A stretch of DNA of 12,286 nucleotides from CAYJHC01 sp964370075 (GTDB lineage Bacteria > Bacillota > Clostridia > Peptostreptococcales > Anaerovoracaceae). Positions 1-6,266 of the stretch are shown here, in pieces. The notes below the pieces were generated by a model. It saw only the letters and a program-made list of their open reading frames with translations. It did no database searches and had not been told where the DNA came from. Positions within the stretch are counted from its first letter, which is position 1, and each line of letters starts with the position of its first letter. A program made the position numbers and the translations under genes. The stretch covers positions 1 through 12,286 of the forward strand of contig CAYJHC010000061.1 of assembly GCA_964370075.1 (NCBI GenBank), in the 5' to 3' direction.

Positions 1-33
1 AAATAAAACGTGCCAAACATTATCGTCTGGCAC
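1..33 (-). terminator. Rho-independent terminator after the DUF4177-like gene
   Basis: On the minus strand a 9-bp stem (GTGCCAGAC pairing with GTTTGGCAC, with one G-U pair) closes a 6-nt loop and is followed by GTTTTATTT running to the window edge. This is a classic intrinsic terminator. It lies about 110 nt beyond the stop of the small gene and probably ends the whole co-directional cluster. Read on the plus strand the stem has only a poor T-run after it, so strong two-way termination is doubtful. Confidence 0.82.
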
Positions 34-145
34 ATTTAGTTTGCTTTATATTTAAAGAATTAAAGTTTTTCAATCCATCCATTAAGTGTTTAACTTCAAG
101 AAAATCTCTTACAACTAGCTCCACAAAGCAAGTTTTCCTGCATTG

Positions 146-409
146 TTAGTCATCGATACGCTCAAAAACTAAATTACAAACTGTTCGATCTCCCCCACCA
201 AAACCTGCAGAGTTCGCTGTTGATTGAGCAAAAGTGTGAAGCCTATAGCCTTCACTATATTGTTCGTTGCACACTTCTTCTATCTCAACAAAATTCTTTG
301 ATCCTTTACCTGTGAATTTTTCTCTTAAAACTATTTGCATTACACGGTATTTTCCCCCACCAGAATTCTTTTTTCCACCTTCATCATTAAAACCATCAAA
401 AATTCCCAT
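146..409 (-). CDS. DUF4177-like small protein of unknown function
   Basis: This 87-residue soluble protein resembles the DUF4177 family, short Firmicute proteins with no established function. After a short Gly/Asn/Lys-rich N-terminus (about residues 9-20), residues 21-84 form one small alpha/beta-looking domain. It has a YRVMQIVL strand, then FTGKGSKNF, an acidic helix, the EGYRLHT motif typical of the family, and a GFGGGDR turn leading into a final strand. There is no signal peptide or membrane segment. A GTG six codons upstream is in frame, but AAAGGAG lies 8 nt before the ATG at 409, so that ATG is chosen. It is separated from miaB by 118 nt with a possible promoter, and a strong terminator follows, so it may be its own short transcription unit at the end of the cluster. 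The family assignment rests on remembered motif resemblance; the function is unknown. Confidence 0.78.
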   Translation of the reverse strand: MGIFDGFNDEGGKKNSGGGKYRVMQIVLREKFTGKGSKNFVEIEEVCNEQYSEGYRLHTFAQSTANSAGFGGGDRTVCNLVFERIDD

Positions 410-417
410 AACACATT

Positions 418-424
418 CTCCTTT
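418..424 (-). promoter_or_regulatory. Ribosome binding site of the DUF4177-like gene
   Basis: AAAGGAG on the minus strand sits 8 nt before the ATG at 409. It overlaps the alternative upstream GTG start (427) and so favours the shorter 87-residue protein. Confidence 0.75.
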
Positions 425-462
425 CACAAAATCACTTTAATTTAATCAATTCAACTTCTTTC

Positions 463-491
463 ATGATAACATATTTTTACAGTAATGTCTT
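463..491 (-). promoter_or_regulatory. Possible sigma-A promoter for the DUF4177-like gene
   Basis: In the gap after miaB the minus strand carries AAGACA (486-491, 4 of 6 to TTGACA), a 17-nt spacer and TATCAT (463-468, 5 of 6 to TATAAT), about 55 nt before the start codon. I see no terminator hairpin with a T-run after miaB, so read-through from upstream is also possible. In DNA this AT-rich such matches arise by chance, so the call is tentative. Confidence 0.35.
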
Positions 492-527
492 ATTATCTCA
501 TTCAAAGATACCTTGCTCAGTATATTT

Positions 528-1940
528 TTATTTAGCAATTTCTCCCATTAGAGAGAATGTATTTGCATCTGTTATTTTAACATCCACAACTTTCCCTATG
601 TAGTCCTGCAAGCTTCCCTCTCTTATTTTGAAATTAGCAGTTTTAAATTGGCTAGTTCTACCTGTCAGGATTGACTTATTAGTCTTACTTTCTCCTTCTA
701 CGAGAATTTTTTCAACCACTCCAATTCTAGCCTTATTCTTTTTATCTGATATTTTATTTATCTCTTCAACAAGCCTATTGAACCTATCGTGCTTAACCTC
801 TTCAGGAATTTGATCCGGATAGTTTTCAGCAGGGGTTCCCTTTCTCTGAGAATATATAAAAGTAAAGGCAGAGTCAAACTCTACACTTCTTACCATATCT
901 AAGGTTTCTTCAAAGTCTTCTTCGCTTTCTCCTGGAAAGCCTACAATAATATCCGTAGTCAAAGCTAAATCACTTCTTTTTTCCCTAATTCTTTCTATTA
1001 ACTTTAGATAGTCTTCCTTAGAGTATTTTCTGTTCATCTTCTCTAATATCCTGCTACTTCCCGATTGGACAGGAAGGTGTATTGAATCGCAAAGTATTTT
1101 TGACCTTCCATAAACCTCTATTAATTCGTCAGAAAGATCCTTTGGATGCGATGTCATAAACCTTAATCTTTCTAGATTGGTCTCTGTCTCAATAGCCTCT
1201 ATCAGCTGCGGAAAAGTAATTTTCTCAGGCTGTCCTAAATTCCCCTTTTCTCCAGAAGCGCCTACATCTTCCCCTTCTCCAATATAAGAGTTAACGTTTT
1301 GCCCTAAGAGAGTAACTTCCTTACAACCTCCTGCAACCAACTCATTAATCTCTTTGATTATCTCTTCTTTCGACCTGCTTTTTTCCCTGCCTCTAGTGTA
1401 TGGAACTATGCAGTATGTGCAAAAATTATTACACCCATACATTATTGTCACAAAAGCCTTATGATCATACATCCTCTTTACAGGAAGATTTTCAACAATG
1501 GAATCTGCATCATCCAATATTTCTACAATTCCACCTTTTGCATTAATAGCCCTTCTTTTTTTCTCCGAGAGGGTTCTTTCTAACAATGTTGGAAAACTAT
1601 GTATATTATGGGTTCCAAAAACAATATCTACCCAGGGATAGCTTTCTTTCACAGTATCAACTATATGTTGCTGCTTAATCATACAACCGCAAACACAAAT
1701 AATATAATCCTCATCTTCTTTTAATCGTTTTTCCTTGGTCTTCTTAAATTGGCCTAAAGTTCCGTAAAACCTTTGATCTGCGTTATCTCTAACACTGCAT
1801 GTGTTAATAATAACCACATCAGCCTCTTCCTTTGTCTCTACTTCTAGGTAGCCCTGCTGGGATAACATTCCCGCAATAGTTTCTGAATCCCTTTCGTTCA
1901 TCTGGCAACCAAATGTTTGTATATAGAAGCCTTTATTCAT
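528..1940 (-). CDS. miaB: tRNA-2-methylthio-N6-dimethylallyladenosine synthase MiaB
   Basis: A cytosolic radical-SAM methylthiotransferase that converts i6A37 to ms2i6A37 in tRNAs reading UNN codons. The 470 residues show the full family layout. The N-terminal UPF0004/MTTase domain has cysteines C12 (TFGCQMN), C48 (NTCSVR) and C86 (CGCM) for the auxiliary 4Fe-4S cluster. The radical-SAM core has C170-x3-C174-x2-C177 (GCNNFCTYC), then LLGQNVNSY, TSHPKD, HLPVQSGS and DIIVGFPGE. A C-terminal TRAM domain spans about residues 405-467. The loop after GQNVNSY (about 220-242) is rich in Gly and Glu and longer than I expect. The ATG is preceded by AAGGA at 6-nt spacing, overlapping the gpsA stop codon, and the gene starts 9 nt after gpsA, so the two are probably translated from one message. 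MiaB rather than MtaB or RimO is favoured by overall similarity and the NTCSVRDNAD and GREKSRS stretches. Confidence 0.96.
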   Translation of the reverse strand: MNKGFYIQTFGCQMNERDSETIAGMLSQQGYLEVETKEEADVVIINTCSVRDNADQRFYGTLGQFKKTKEKRLKEDEDYIICVCGCMIKQQHIVDTVKESYPWVDIVFGTHNIHSFPTLLERTLSEKKRRAINAKGGIVEILDDADSIVENLPVKRMYDHKAFVTIMYGCNNFCTYCIVPYTRGREKSRSKEEIIKEINELVAGGCKEVTLLGQNVNSYIGEGEDVGASGEKGNLGQPEKITFPQLIEAIETETNLERLRFMTSHPKDLSDELIEVYGRSKILCDSIHLPVQSGSSRILEKMNRKYSKEDYLKLIERIREKRSDLALTTDIIVGFPGESEEDFEETLDMVRSVEFDSAFTFIYSQRKGTPAENYPDQIPEEVKHDRFNRLVEEINKISDKKNKARIGVVEKILVEGESKTNKSILTGRTSQFKTANFKIREGSLQDYIGKVVDVKITDANTFSLMGEIAK

Positions 1941-1949
1941 CTAGCGTCC

Positions 1950-2939
1950 TTATTCCTCTCTCTTTTCTCTTCCCATCAAAACCCCAACTGCCTCTTCAGC
2001 TGTAAGTTGGTCATTAATTATTCTATATATTCCTTCGATAATCGGCATCTCAACGCCAACCTTTTGTGCAAGGCCATAAATGGCTTCAGTAGAAAACATA
2101 CCTTCAACTACCATTTGTATTTTTGCTGTAGCTTCTTCAGGTTTAAGCCCTTCCCCGATTAATATTCCACATCTTCTATTTCTAGAATGCATGCTTGTGC
2201 AGGTTACAATTAAATCTCCTACACCAGTTAGTCCAGCAAAGGTATTGGGATCAGCACCTACTGCTTCTCCTAACCTTTTCATTTCTGCAATACCTCTAGT
2301 CATTAACGCAGCTTTGGCATTATCTCCAAACCCCATACCATCAGAGATTCCTGCTCCCAAAGCTATGGAGTTCTTAATTGCTCCGCCTAGCTCGGCTCCT
2401 ACTACGTCACTTCCCGTATATACTCTAAATCTATCCGTAATAAATAGATCTTGAATTTCTTCTGCAAGCTTTAGGTCCTTTGAAGCTGAAACTACAGTTG
2501 TAGGAAGTTTCCTCCCTACCTCTTCTGCATGAGAAGGTCCTGAAAGAACTACATACTTTACACCTGGCTTAATTTCTTCTGCAATCTCAGAAAGTCTCAT
2601 ATAGGTTTTCTGCTCTATCCCTTTTGCTACATTAACAACAATAGCATCCTCTTTCAAGAAAGGAAGTGCATTTCTAAAAGCTCCTCTAAATACTTGTGTA
2701 GGAGCTGCAAAAAGAGCCACATCCACATCTTTAAGAGTTTCTTCAACCTCTATCATAGGTGTGATATTCTCATTAAAAGGAATACCTTTAAGGTATTTAA
2801 TATTTTCTCTTTCACTAATAAGACTGTTCACATGCTCCTTATCAATATCCCAAAGATTTACTTTATGTCCTTTTTCACTTAGTGTAATTGCAAGGGCAGT
2901 TCCCCAACTCCCAGCTCCTATCACTCCAATTTTTTTCAT
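1950..2939 (-). CDS. gpsA: Glycerol-3-phosphate dehydrogenase [NAD(P)+] GpsA
   Basis: Reduces dihydroxyacetone phosphate to sn-glycerol-3-phosphate in the cytosol, supplying the backbone for phospholipids. The 329 residues begin directly with the Rossmann strand and dinucleotide loop (GVIGAGSWGTALA, 5-17). VAKGIE (105-110) and GPSHAEE (134-140) follow, then the C-terminal domain with ELGGAIKNSIALGAG (183-197; K189 is the likely catalytic Lys), GDNAKAALMTRG and LTGVGDLIVTC, and the substrate-binding HSRNRRCG. The start is not fully settled. The ATG at 2939 fits the family but has no good ribosome site directly before it. In-frame GTGs at 2945, 2972 and 2987 would add residues that the family does not need. 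AAAGGAG at 2974-2980 instead suits an 8-codon reading frame ending 2 nt before this ATG. GpsA feeds the PlsX/PlsY pathway encoded in the same cluster. Confidence 0.96.
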   Translation of the reverse strand: MKKIGVIGAGSWGTALAITLSEKGHKVNLWDIDKEHVNSLISERENIKYLKGIPFNENITPMIEVEETLKDVDVALFAAPTQVFRGAFRNALPFLKEDAIVVNVAKGIEQKTYMRLSEIAEEIKPGVKYVVLSGPSHAEEVGRKLPTTVVSASKDLKLAEEIQDLFITDRFRVYTGSDVVGAELGGAIKNSIALGAGISDGMGFGDNAKAALMTRGIAEMKRLGEAVGADPNTFAGLTGVGDLIVTCTSMHSRNRRCGILIGEGLKPEEATAKIQMVVEGMFSTEAIYGLAQKVGVEMPIIEGIYRIINDQLTAEEAVGVLMGREKREE

Positions 2940-2941
2940 AA

Positions 2942-2980
2942 TCACTGATTCATGCGTAAAGCTATCACGCACTCTCCTTT
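2942..2980 (-). promoter_or_regulatory. Possible 8-codon leader ORF with ribosome site before gpsA
   Basis: AAAGGAG (2974-2980) is followed after 5 nt by GTG (2966-2968). This opens a frame of eight codons (fMet-Ile-Ala-Leu-Arg-Met-Asn-Gln) that stops at TGA (2942-2944), two nt before the gpsA ATG. The gpsA ATG lacks its own close ribosome site, so gpsA may be translated by coupling to this leader. The elements are visible in the sequence; the function is inference. Confidence 0.3.
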
Positions 2981-2990
2981 CTATCACAAT

Positions 2991-3010
2991 ATACTTACAA
3001 TCATACTTAC
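2991..3010 (-). repeat. Tandem 8-nt repeat upstream of gpsA
   Basis: GTAAGTAT occurs twice on the minus strand, separated by GATT (2991-2998 and 3003-3010), giving a 12-nt period just upstream of the gpsA leader. It could be a paired protein-binding site or chance in AT-rich DNA. I could not place a convincing promoter around it. Confidence 0.4.
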
Positions 3011-3050
3011 GAGATTCTTAATTCATCTACCCAAAGTATTTGTACGCTTA

Positions 3051-3084
3051 TTAAAACAGACTATCTTTAGTTATACCCTGTCTG
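3051..3084 (-). terminator. Weak hairpin with short T-run after plsY
   Basis: Three nt after the plsY stop, CAGAC (3080-3084) pairs with GTCTG (3057-3061) on the minus strand, with further TAT/ATA pairing inside the 18-nt loop, and TTTTAA follows. The stem is only 5 bp, so it may be a leaky terminator or merely a 3'-end structure between plsY and gpsA. Confidence 0.25.
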
Positions 3085-3087
3085 AGA

Positions 3088-3702
3088 TTACTTTTTATTA
3101 TATTTACTTTTTTTGTCTTTATCAAACAACTTTGGTTCTTCTCCCTTGATTAATCTAACTACATTTCCTCTATGCTTAAATATTAAGATTACTGCAAGGA
3201 TACATCCTTGAATCACAAATGTAGGTTGTAAGAAATATGCTAATACTGGGAAAGTCAAAGCTCCTAAGATTGAGCCTACAGACATTCTTCTACTAAGAAT
3301 TACTCCAAGAACAACTATTCCAAGGGCGGATAGTCCCAATACAGGATTCAATCCCATTAAAGCCCCAAAGGCTGTCGCAACACCCTTTCCACCTTTGAAC
3401 CCGAAGAAAATAGGCCATACATGCCCCATAAATACCGCTACCACGCAAAGCTCTGCAATAAACTCTCCTCCAATATACCCAGCTACCAAAACAGCCGAAG
3501 TGCCTTTAAGGATATCCACAATTAAGGTTATAACAGCCGCTTTCTTTCCTAGCACTCTTAATGCATTTGTAGTTCCTGCATTACCGCTTCCCTTTGTTCT
3601 GATATCTAAATTTTTTCGTTTCGCCAGTAGTATAGATGGGGATATATTTCCTATCAAATAGGAACCTAACACTAGCAGTACCATTTGTAAAGTTATTGTC
3701 AT
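3088..3702 (-). CDS. plsY: Acyl-phosphate:glycerol-3-phosphate acyltransferase PlsY
   Basis: An integral membrane enzyme that transfers the acyl group from acyl-phosphate (made by PlsX) to the 1-position of glycerol-3-phosphate, giving lysophosphatidic acid. The 204 residues are mostly hydrophobic, with about five to seven membrane segments (for example 5-25, 54-75, 80-100, 113-137 and 144-175). The three family motifs are present: GSGNAGTTNALR (38-49, in the GSGNxGxTNxxR pattern), GFKGGKGVAT (101-110), and KHRGNVVRLIKGEEPKL (176-192). The C-terminus is a short basic tail. TAGGAG lies 8 nt before the ATG, which supports this start. The gene is 147 nt from der and 148 nt from gpsA, whose product makes its substrate, so a shared role in phosphatidic-acid synthesis is clear from context. 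Confidence 0.96.
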   Translation of the reverse strand: MTITLQMVLLVLGSYLIGNISPSILLAKRKNLDIRTKGSGNAGTTNALRVLGKKAAVITLIVDILKGTSAVLVAGYIGGEFIAELCVVAVFMGHVWPIFFGFKGGKGVATAFGALMGLNPVLGLSALGIVVLGVILSRRMSVGSILGALTFPVLAYFLQPTFVIQGCILAVILIFKHRGNVVRLIKGEEPKLFDKDKKSKYNKK

Positions 3703-3801
3703 CTTATTTTCTCCTAGATTTTCATTATCGCCTTAAAAGCCTGTTAATTGTCCTCAAGTTATTTATTCAGCTATATTCAAGCTATTATTTTAGCTCCTTT
3801 T

Positions 3802-3827
3802 GCGAATCTCTTTTGCAAAGATCTCGC
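3802..3827 (-). repeat. Imperfect inverted repeat in the der-plsY gap
   Basis: About 22 nt after the der stop, the minus strand can fold with outer arms GCGA/TCGC and inner arms TCTTT/AAAGA around a GCA loop. A-rich sequence rather than a T-run follows, so it is not an intrinsic terminator. It could be an mRNA end or processing structure. A second small repeat (AGCTA/TAGCT, 3780-3795) lies next to it. I see no reading frame in the remaining part of the 147-nt gap (3703-3849). Confidence 0.35.
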
Positions 3828-3849
3828 TTGATTGTATGTTCAATCTGAA

Positions 3850-5172
3850 TTACTGATCTTTTTCTCTCTTTTCTCTAAACACAAACTTTATCGAAGTGCC
3901 CTCAAAGCCATAAGCTTCTCTAATTTTGTTTTCCAAGTATCTTGAATACGAGAAATGCAATAGTTCTCTTGAATTAATCTTAAAAGAGAATAATGGCGGC
4001 TTAACTCCAACTTGTGATACATAGTATAGTTTCAATCTTTTTCCTTTATCCGAAGGAGGTTGCTTCATCATTACTGCATCAGCAAGAAGGCTGTTAAGTT
4101 GACCTGTAGGAACCCTTAAAGCTCTTTTTTCTGCGACATACTTAGACATTTCTATTACTTGGTTTACTCTTTGCCCATCTTTTACTGAAATAAATATGGA
4201 TGGGGCATAAGCCATAAATGGAAACTCTACTTTAATCCTGTCCTTGAAGACCTTCATAGTATTGGTTTCTTTCTCTACAAGGTCCCATTTATTTATTACT
4301 ACCACTATGCCTTTTCCTGCTTCATGAGCAATGCCTGCAATCTTTTTGTCCTGCTCACTGATTCCCTCTTCTCCACTTATCATTAGCAGGCAAACATCGC
4401 ATCTCTCTATGGCCGCAACAGCTCTAACTATGCTATACTTTTCTATAGTTTCATTTATCTTATTCTTTCTCCTAATTCCAGCAGTGTCTATCAAAGTAAA
4501 CTTTTCACCACCACTTTCAAAAGGAGTGTCTATAGAGTCTCTTGTAGTTCCTGCAATATCAGATACTATCACCCTATTTTCTCCAAGAAGTTTATTTATT
4601 AAAGAAGATTTCCCTACATTTGGTTTTCCTATAACAGCAATCTTAGTTACATCTTCATCCTCTTCTTCAATTTTATCTTCGAAGCTTTCTACAACTAAAT
4701 CTAGCAAATCCCCAAGGCCTAGCATGTTTGCAGCTGAAATCGGAACTGGGTCACCAAGGCCTAACTCATAAAAGTCATATATCACATCATTAAAGGCATG
4801 GGTATCTACCTTGTTTACCACAAGTATTACTTTCTTTCCTGTATGCATTAGCATTGTAGCTACATCTCTGTCTGATGTTGTAAGTCCATCCTTTCCATCT
4901 ACTATGAAAAGAATCACATCTGCCATATCCATAGCAATCTGAGCCTGCTCCCGCATTTGAGCCGGAATAATTTCTTCCGAATCAGGTTCGATACCGCCAG
5001 TATCAATTAATGCAAAGTGAATACTGTTCCATTCTGCCTCTGCATATATTCTATCTCTCGTCACTCCTGGCGTATCTTCAACGATTGATATTCTCTGTCC
5101 AACAACCTTGTTGAAAAAAGTGGATTTTCCCACATTGGGACGGCCTACTACGGCCACTATAGGCTTACTCAT
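3850..5172 (-). CDS. der: Ribosome biogenesis GTPase Der (EngA)
   Basis: An essential cytosolic GTPase with two tandem G domains, needed for maturation of the 50S ribosomal subunit. In the 440-residue product the first G domain shows GRPNVGKS (10-17), DTGG (57-60), NKVD (120-123) and ISAANMLG (145-152). After an acidic linker (about 163-176), the second shows GKPNVGKS (182-189), DTAG (229-232) and NKWD (294-297). The C-terminal KH-like domain includes ELLHFSYSRYLENKIREAYGFEGT (403-426 region). The second domain's G5 reads ISVKDG, with Val330 where Ala is usual. An upstream in-frame start at 5205 would add 11 residues, but GGAGGT lies 7 nt before the ATG at 5172. That ATG also sits inside the last codons of ftsY (8-nt overlap ATGAGTAA), which suggests translational coupling. 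Confidence 0.97.
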   Translation of the reverse strand: MSKPIVAVVGRPNVGKSTFFNKVVGQRISIVEDTPGVTRDRIYAEAEWNSIHFALIDTGGIEPDSEEIIPAQMREQAQIAMDMADVILFIVDGKDGLTTSDRDVATMLMHTGKKVILVVNKVDTHAFNDVIYDFYELGLGDPVPISAANMLGLGDLLDLVVESFEDKIEEEDEDVTKIAVIGKPNVGKSSLINKLLGENRVIVSDIAGTTRDSIDTPFESGGEKFTLIDTAGIRRKNKINETIEKYSIVRAVAAIERCDVCLLMISGEEGISEQDKKIAGIAHEAGKGIVVVINKWDLVEKETNTMKVFKDRIKVEFPFMAYAPSIFISVKDGQRVNQVIEMSKYVAEKRALRVPTGQLNSLLADAVMMKQPPSDKGKRLKLYYVSQVGVKPPLFSFKINSRELLHFSYSRYLENKIREAYGFEGTSIKFVFREKREKDQ

Positions 5173-6067
5173 CAAAAATACCTCCAACATATTTTTCCGG
5201 GTCAAATTCTCTTAGGTCTTCTGCCTTTTCCCCTACACCTATTAACTTAATAGGTATGTCATACTGATCTGCAATTGTAATTGCAATTCCTCCTTTTGCT
5301 GTACCGTCTAGCTTGGTGATTACAAGTCCTGTAACCTCCGAGATTTTAGAAAACTCTTCTACTTGAGAAATTGCATTCTTTCCTGTCGTTGCATCAAGCA
5401 CCAGAAGGGTCTCCTGAGTCGCTTCTTCATACTCTCTTTGAATAATCTTGTTCATCTTCTTTAGCTCTTCCATTAGGTTTTTCTTTGTCTGCAATCTTCC
5501 TGCAGTATCACAGATTAAAACATCTGCATTTTTTGCCTTTGCCGATGCAATAGCATCGAAAATCACAGCAGAAGGATCTGCCCCTTCTCCATGTCTTACA
5601 ATAGGAACTCCTGCTCTATCCGCCCATATAGCTAGTTGATCACTTGCCGCCGCTCTAAATGTATCAGCCGCTCCAAGGACCACAGATTTCCCTTCATTCA
5701 CATACTTAGTTGCTAGCTTTCCAATTGTAGTGGTCTTGCCTGAACCATTGATACCAATAATCAATATTACCAAAGGATAAGTTTGGGACATTTTCCCTCC
5801 TTCTCCTTTTTCCATAATTTCAGCCATGATTTTGCCCAAATGTTTTTTCACACTGTCTGGGCTTGTAATATTTTCTTCTTTTATTTCTTTTCGTAGTCTT
5901 TCGATAATCTCCATAGTAGTATCTAACCCTATGTCAGCCATTATCAATATTTCTTCTAAATCTTCTAGAAGTTCCTCATCAACAGCAGCTCTGGCCATAA
6001 ACACATCTGCAATTTTTTCAGAAAGGTTTCCAAAAAAACTTTTCTTTTTTCTTAAACTAAAACTCAT
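5165..6067 (-). CDS. ftsY: Signal recognition particle receptor FtsY
   Basis: The SRP receptor GTPase, which docks the Ffh-4.5S RNA-ribosome complex at the membrane and delivers it to SecYEG. The 300-residue form has a basic amphipathic N-terminus (SLRKKKSFFGNL), a helical N domain (about 10-90) with the ADIGLDTT motif, then the G domain. That domain carries GINGSGKTT (105-113), DTFRAAASDQL (135-145), DTAGR (187-191) and TKLDG (251-255), and ends with the usual GVGE.xDLREF stretch and family terminus. There is no acidic A domain, as is normal for Firmicutes. An in-frame TTG at 6145 would add 26 residues, but AAAGGAGG at 6078-6085 clearly points to the ATG at 6067. The usual partners ylxM-ffh do not follow; der does, overlapping by 8 nt. 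Confidence 0.97.
   Translation of the reverse strand: MSFSLRKKKSFFGNLSEKIADVFMARAAVDEELLEDLEEILIMADIGLDTTMEIIERLRKEIKEENITSPDSVKKHLGKIMAEIMEKGEGGKMSQTYPLVILIIGINGSGKTTTIGKLATKYVNEGKSVVLGAADTFRAAASDQLAIWADRAGVPIVRHGEGADPSAVIFDAIASAKAKNADVLICDTAGRLQTKKNLMEELKKMNKIIQREYEEATQETLLVLDATTGKNAISQVEEFSKISEVTGLVITKLDGTAKGGIAITIADQYDIPIKLIGVGEKAEDLREFDPEKYVGGIFDE
5180..5185 (-). promoter_or_regulatory. Ribosome binding site of der, inside ftsY
   Basis: GGAGGT, 7 nt before the ATG at 5172, lies within the last codons of ftsY (Gly-Gly). It selects the 440-residue Der start over the longer reading. Confidence 0.8.
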
Positions 6068-6077
6068 TATTATTTTG

Positions 6078-6085
6078 CCTCCTTT
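6078..6085 (-). promoter_or_regulatory. Ribosome binding site of ftsY
   Basis: AAAGGAGG on the minus strand, about 10 nt before the ATG at 6067, is the strongest ribosome site in the window. It rules against the upstream in-frame TTG start at 6145. Confidence 0.85.
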
Positions 6086-6229
6086 TTCTAGACCAATCTT
6101 GATCCACTTAGTTTTATTGAGGATTTTTTCGATCTTACTCTTCAAAATTAATCTAGGTATATCTAATCCATATTATTCTTCAAATTGATAGTATTACGCT
6201 TTATCGATTTTATTTTTCGATTTGAGCAT

Positions 6230-6263
6230 ATTAAATAACCGCTTAGCTATCTTCCTATTTAAT
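6230..6263 (-). repeat. AT-rich inverted repeat just after smc
   Basis: ATTAAATA and TATTTAAT (8-bp perfect arms, 18-nt spacer) begin 3 nt after the smc stop. The stem is all A-T with no T-run, so I do not call it a terminator. The rest of the 199-nt smc-ftsY gap holds a smaller ATCGA/TCGAT repeat (6203-6221) but no clear promoter or gene. Confidence 0.35.
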
Positions 6264-6266
6264 CTT

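Noticed and set aside
115..153. 12-codon frame starting at an ATG that overlaps the DUF4177-like stop
   Set aside because: It is very short, has no ribosome site and ends at once in TAG.
428..527. Intrinsic terminator after miaB
   Set aside because: Only a 4-bp ATAC/GTAT pairing is present, with no T-run after it.
2080..2454. Plus-strand open frame opposite gpsA, with similar ones opposite plsY, der, ftsY, smc, rnc and plsX
   Set aside because: These are opposite-strand shadows of well-recognised minus-strand genes. They have low-complexity Ser/Leu/Phe-rich translations and no recognisable domains.
5173..5205. 11-residue extension of Der
   Set aside because: GGAGGT 7 nt before the ATG at 5172, and the family's usual start at the beta strand before GRPNVGKS, favour the shorter form.
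6068..6145. 26-residue N-terminal extension of FtsY from a TTG start
   Set aside because: There is a near-perfect ribosome site before the ATG at 6067, and the extension adds nothing family-like.
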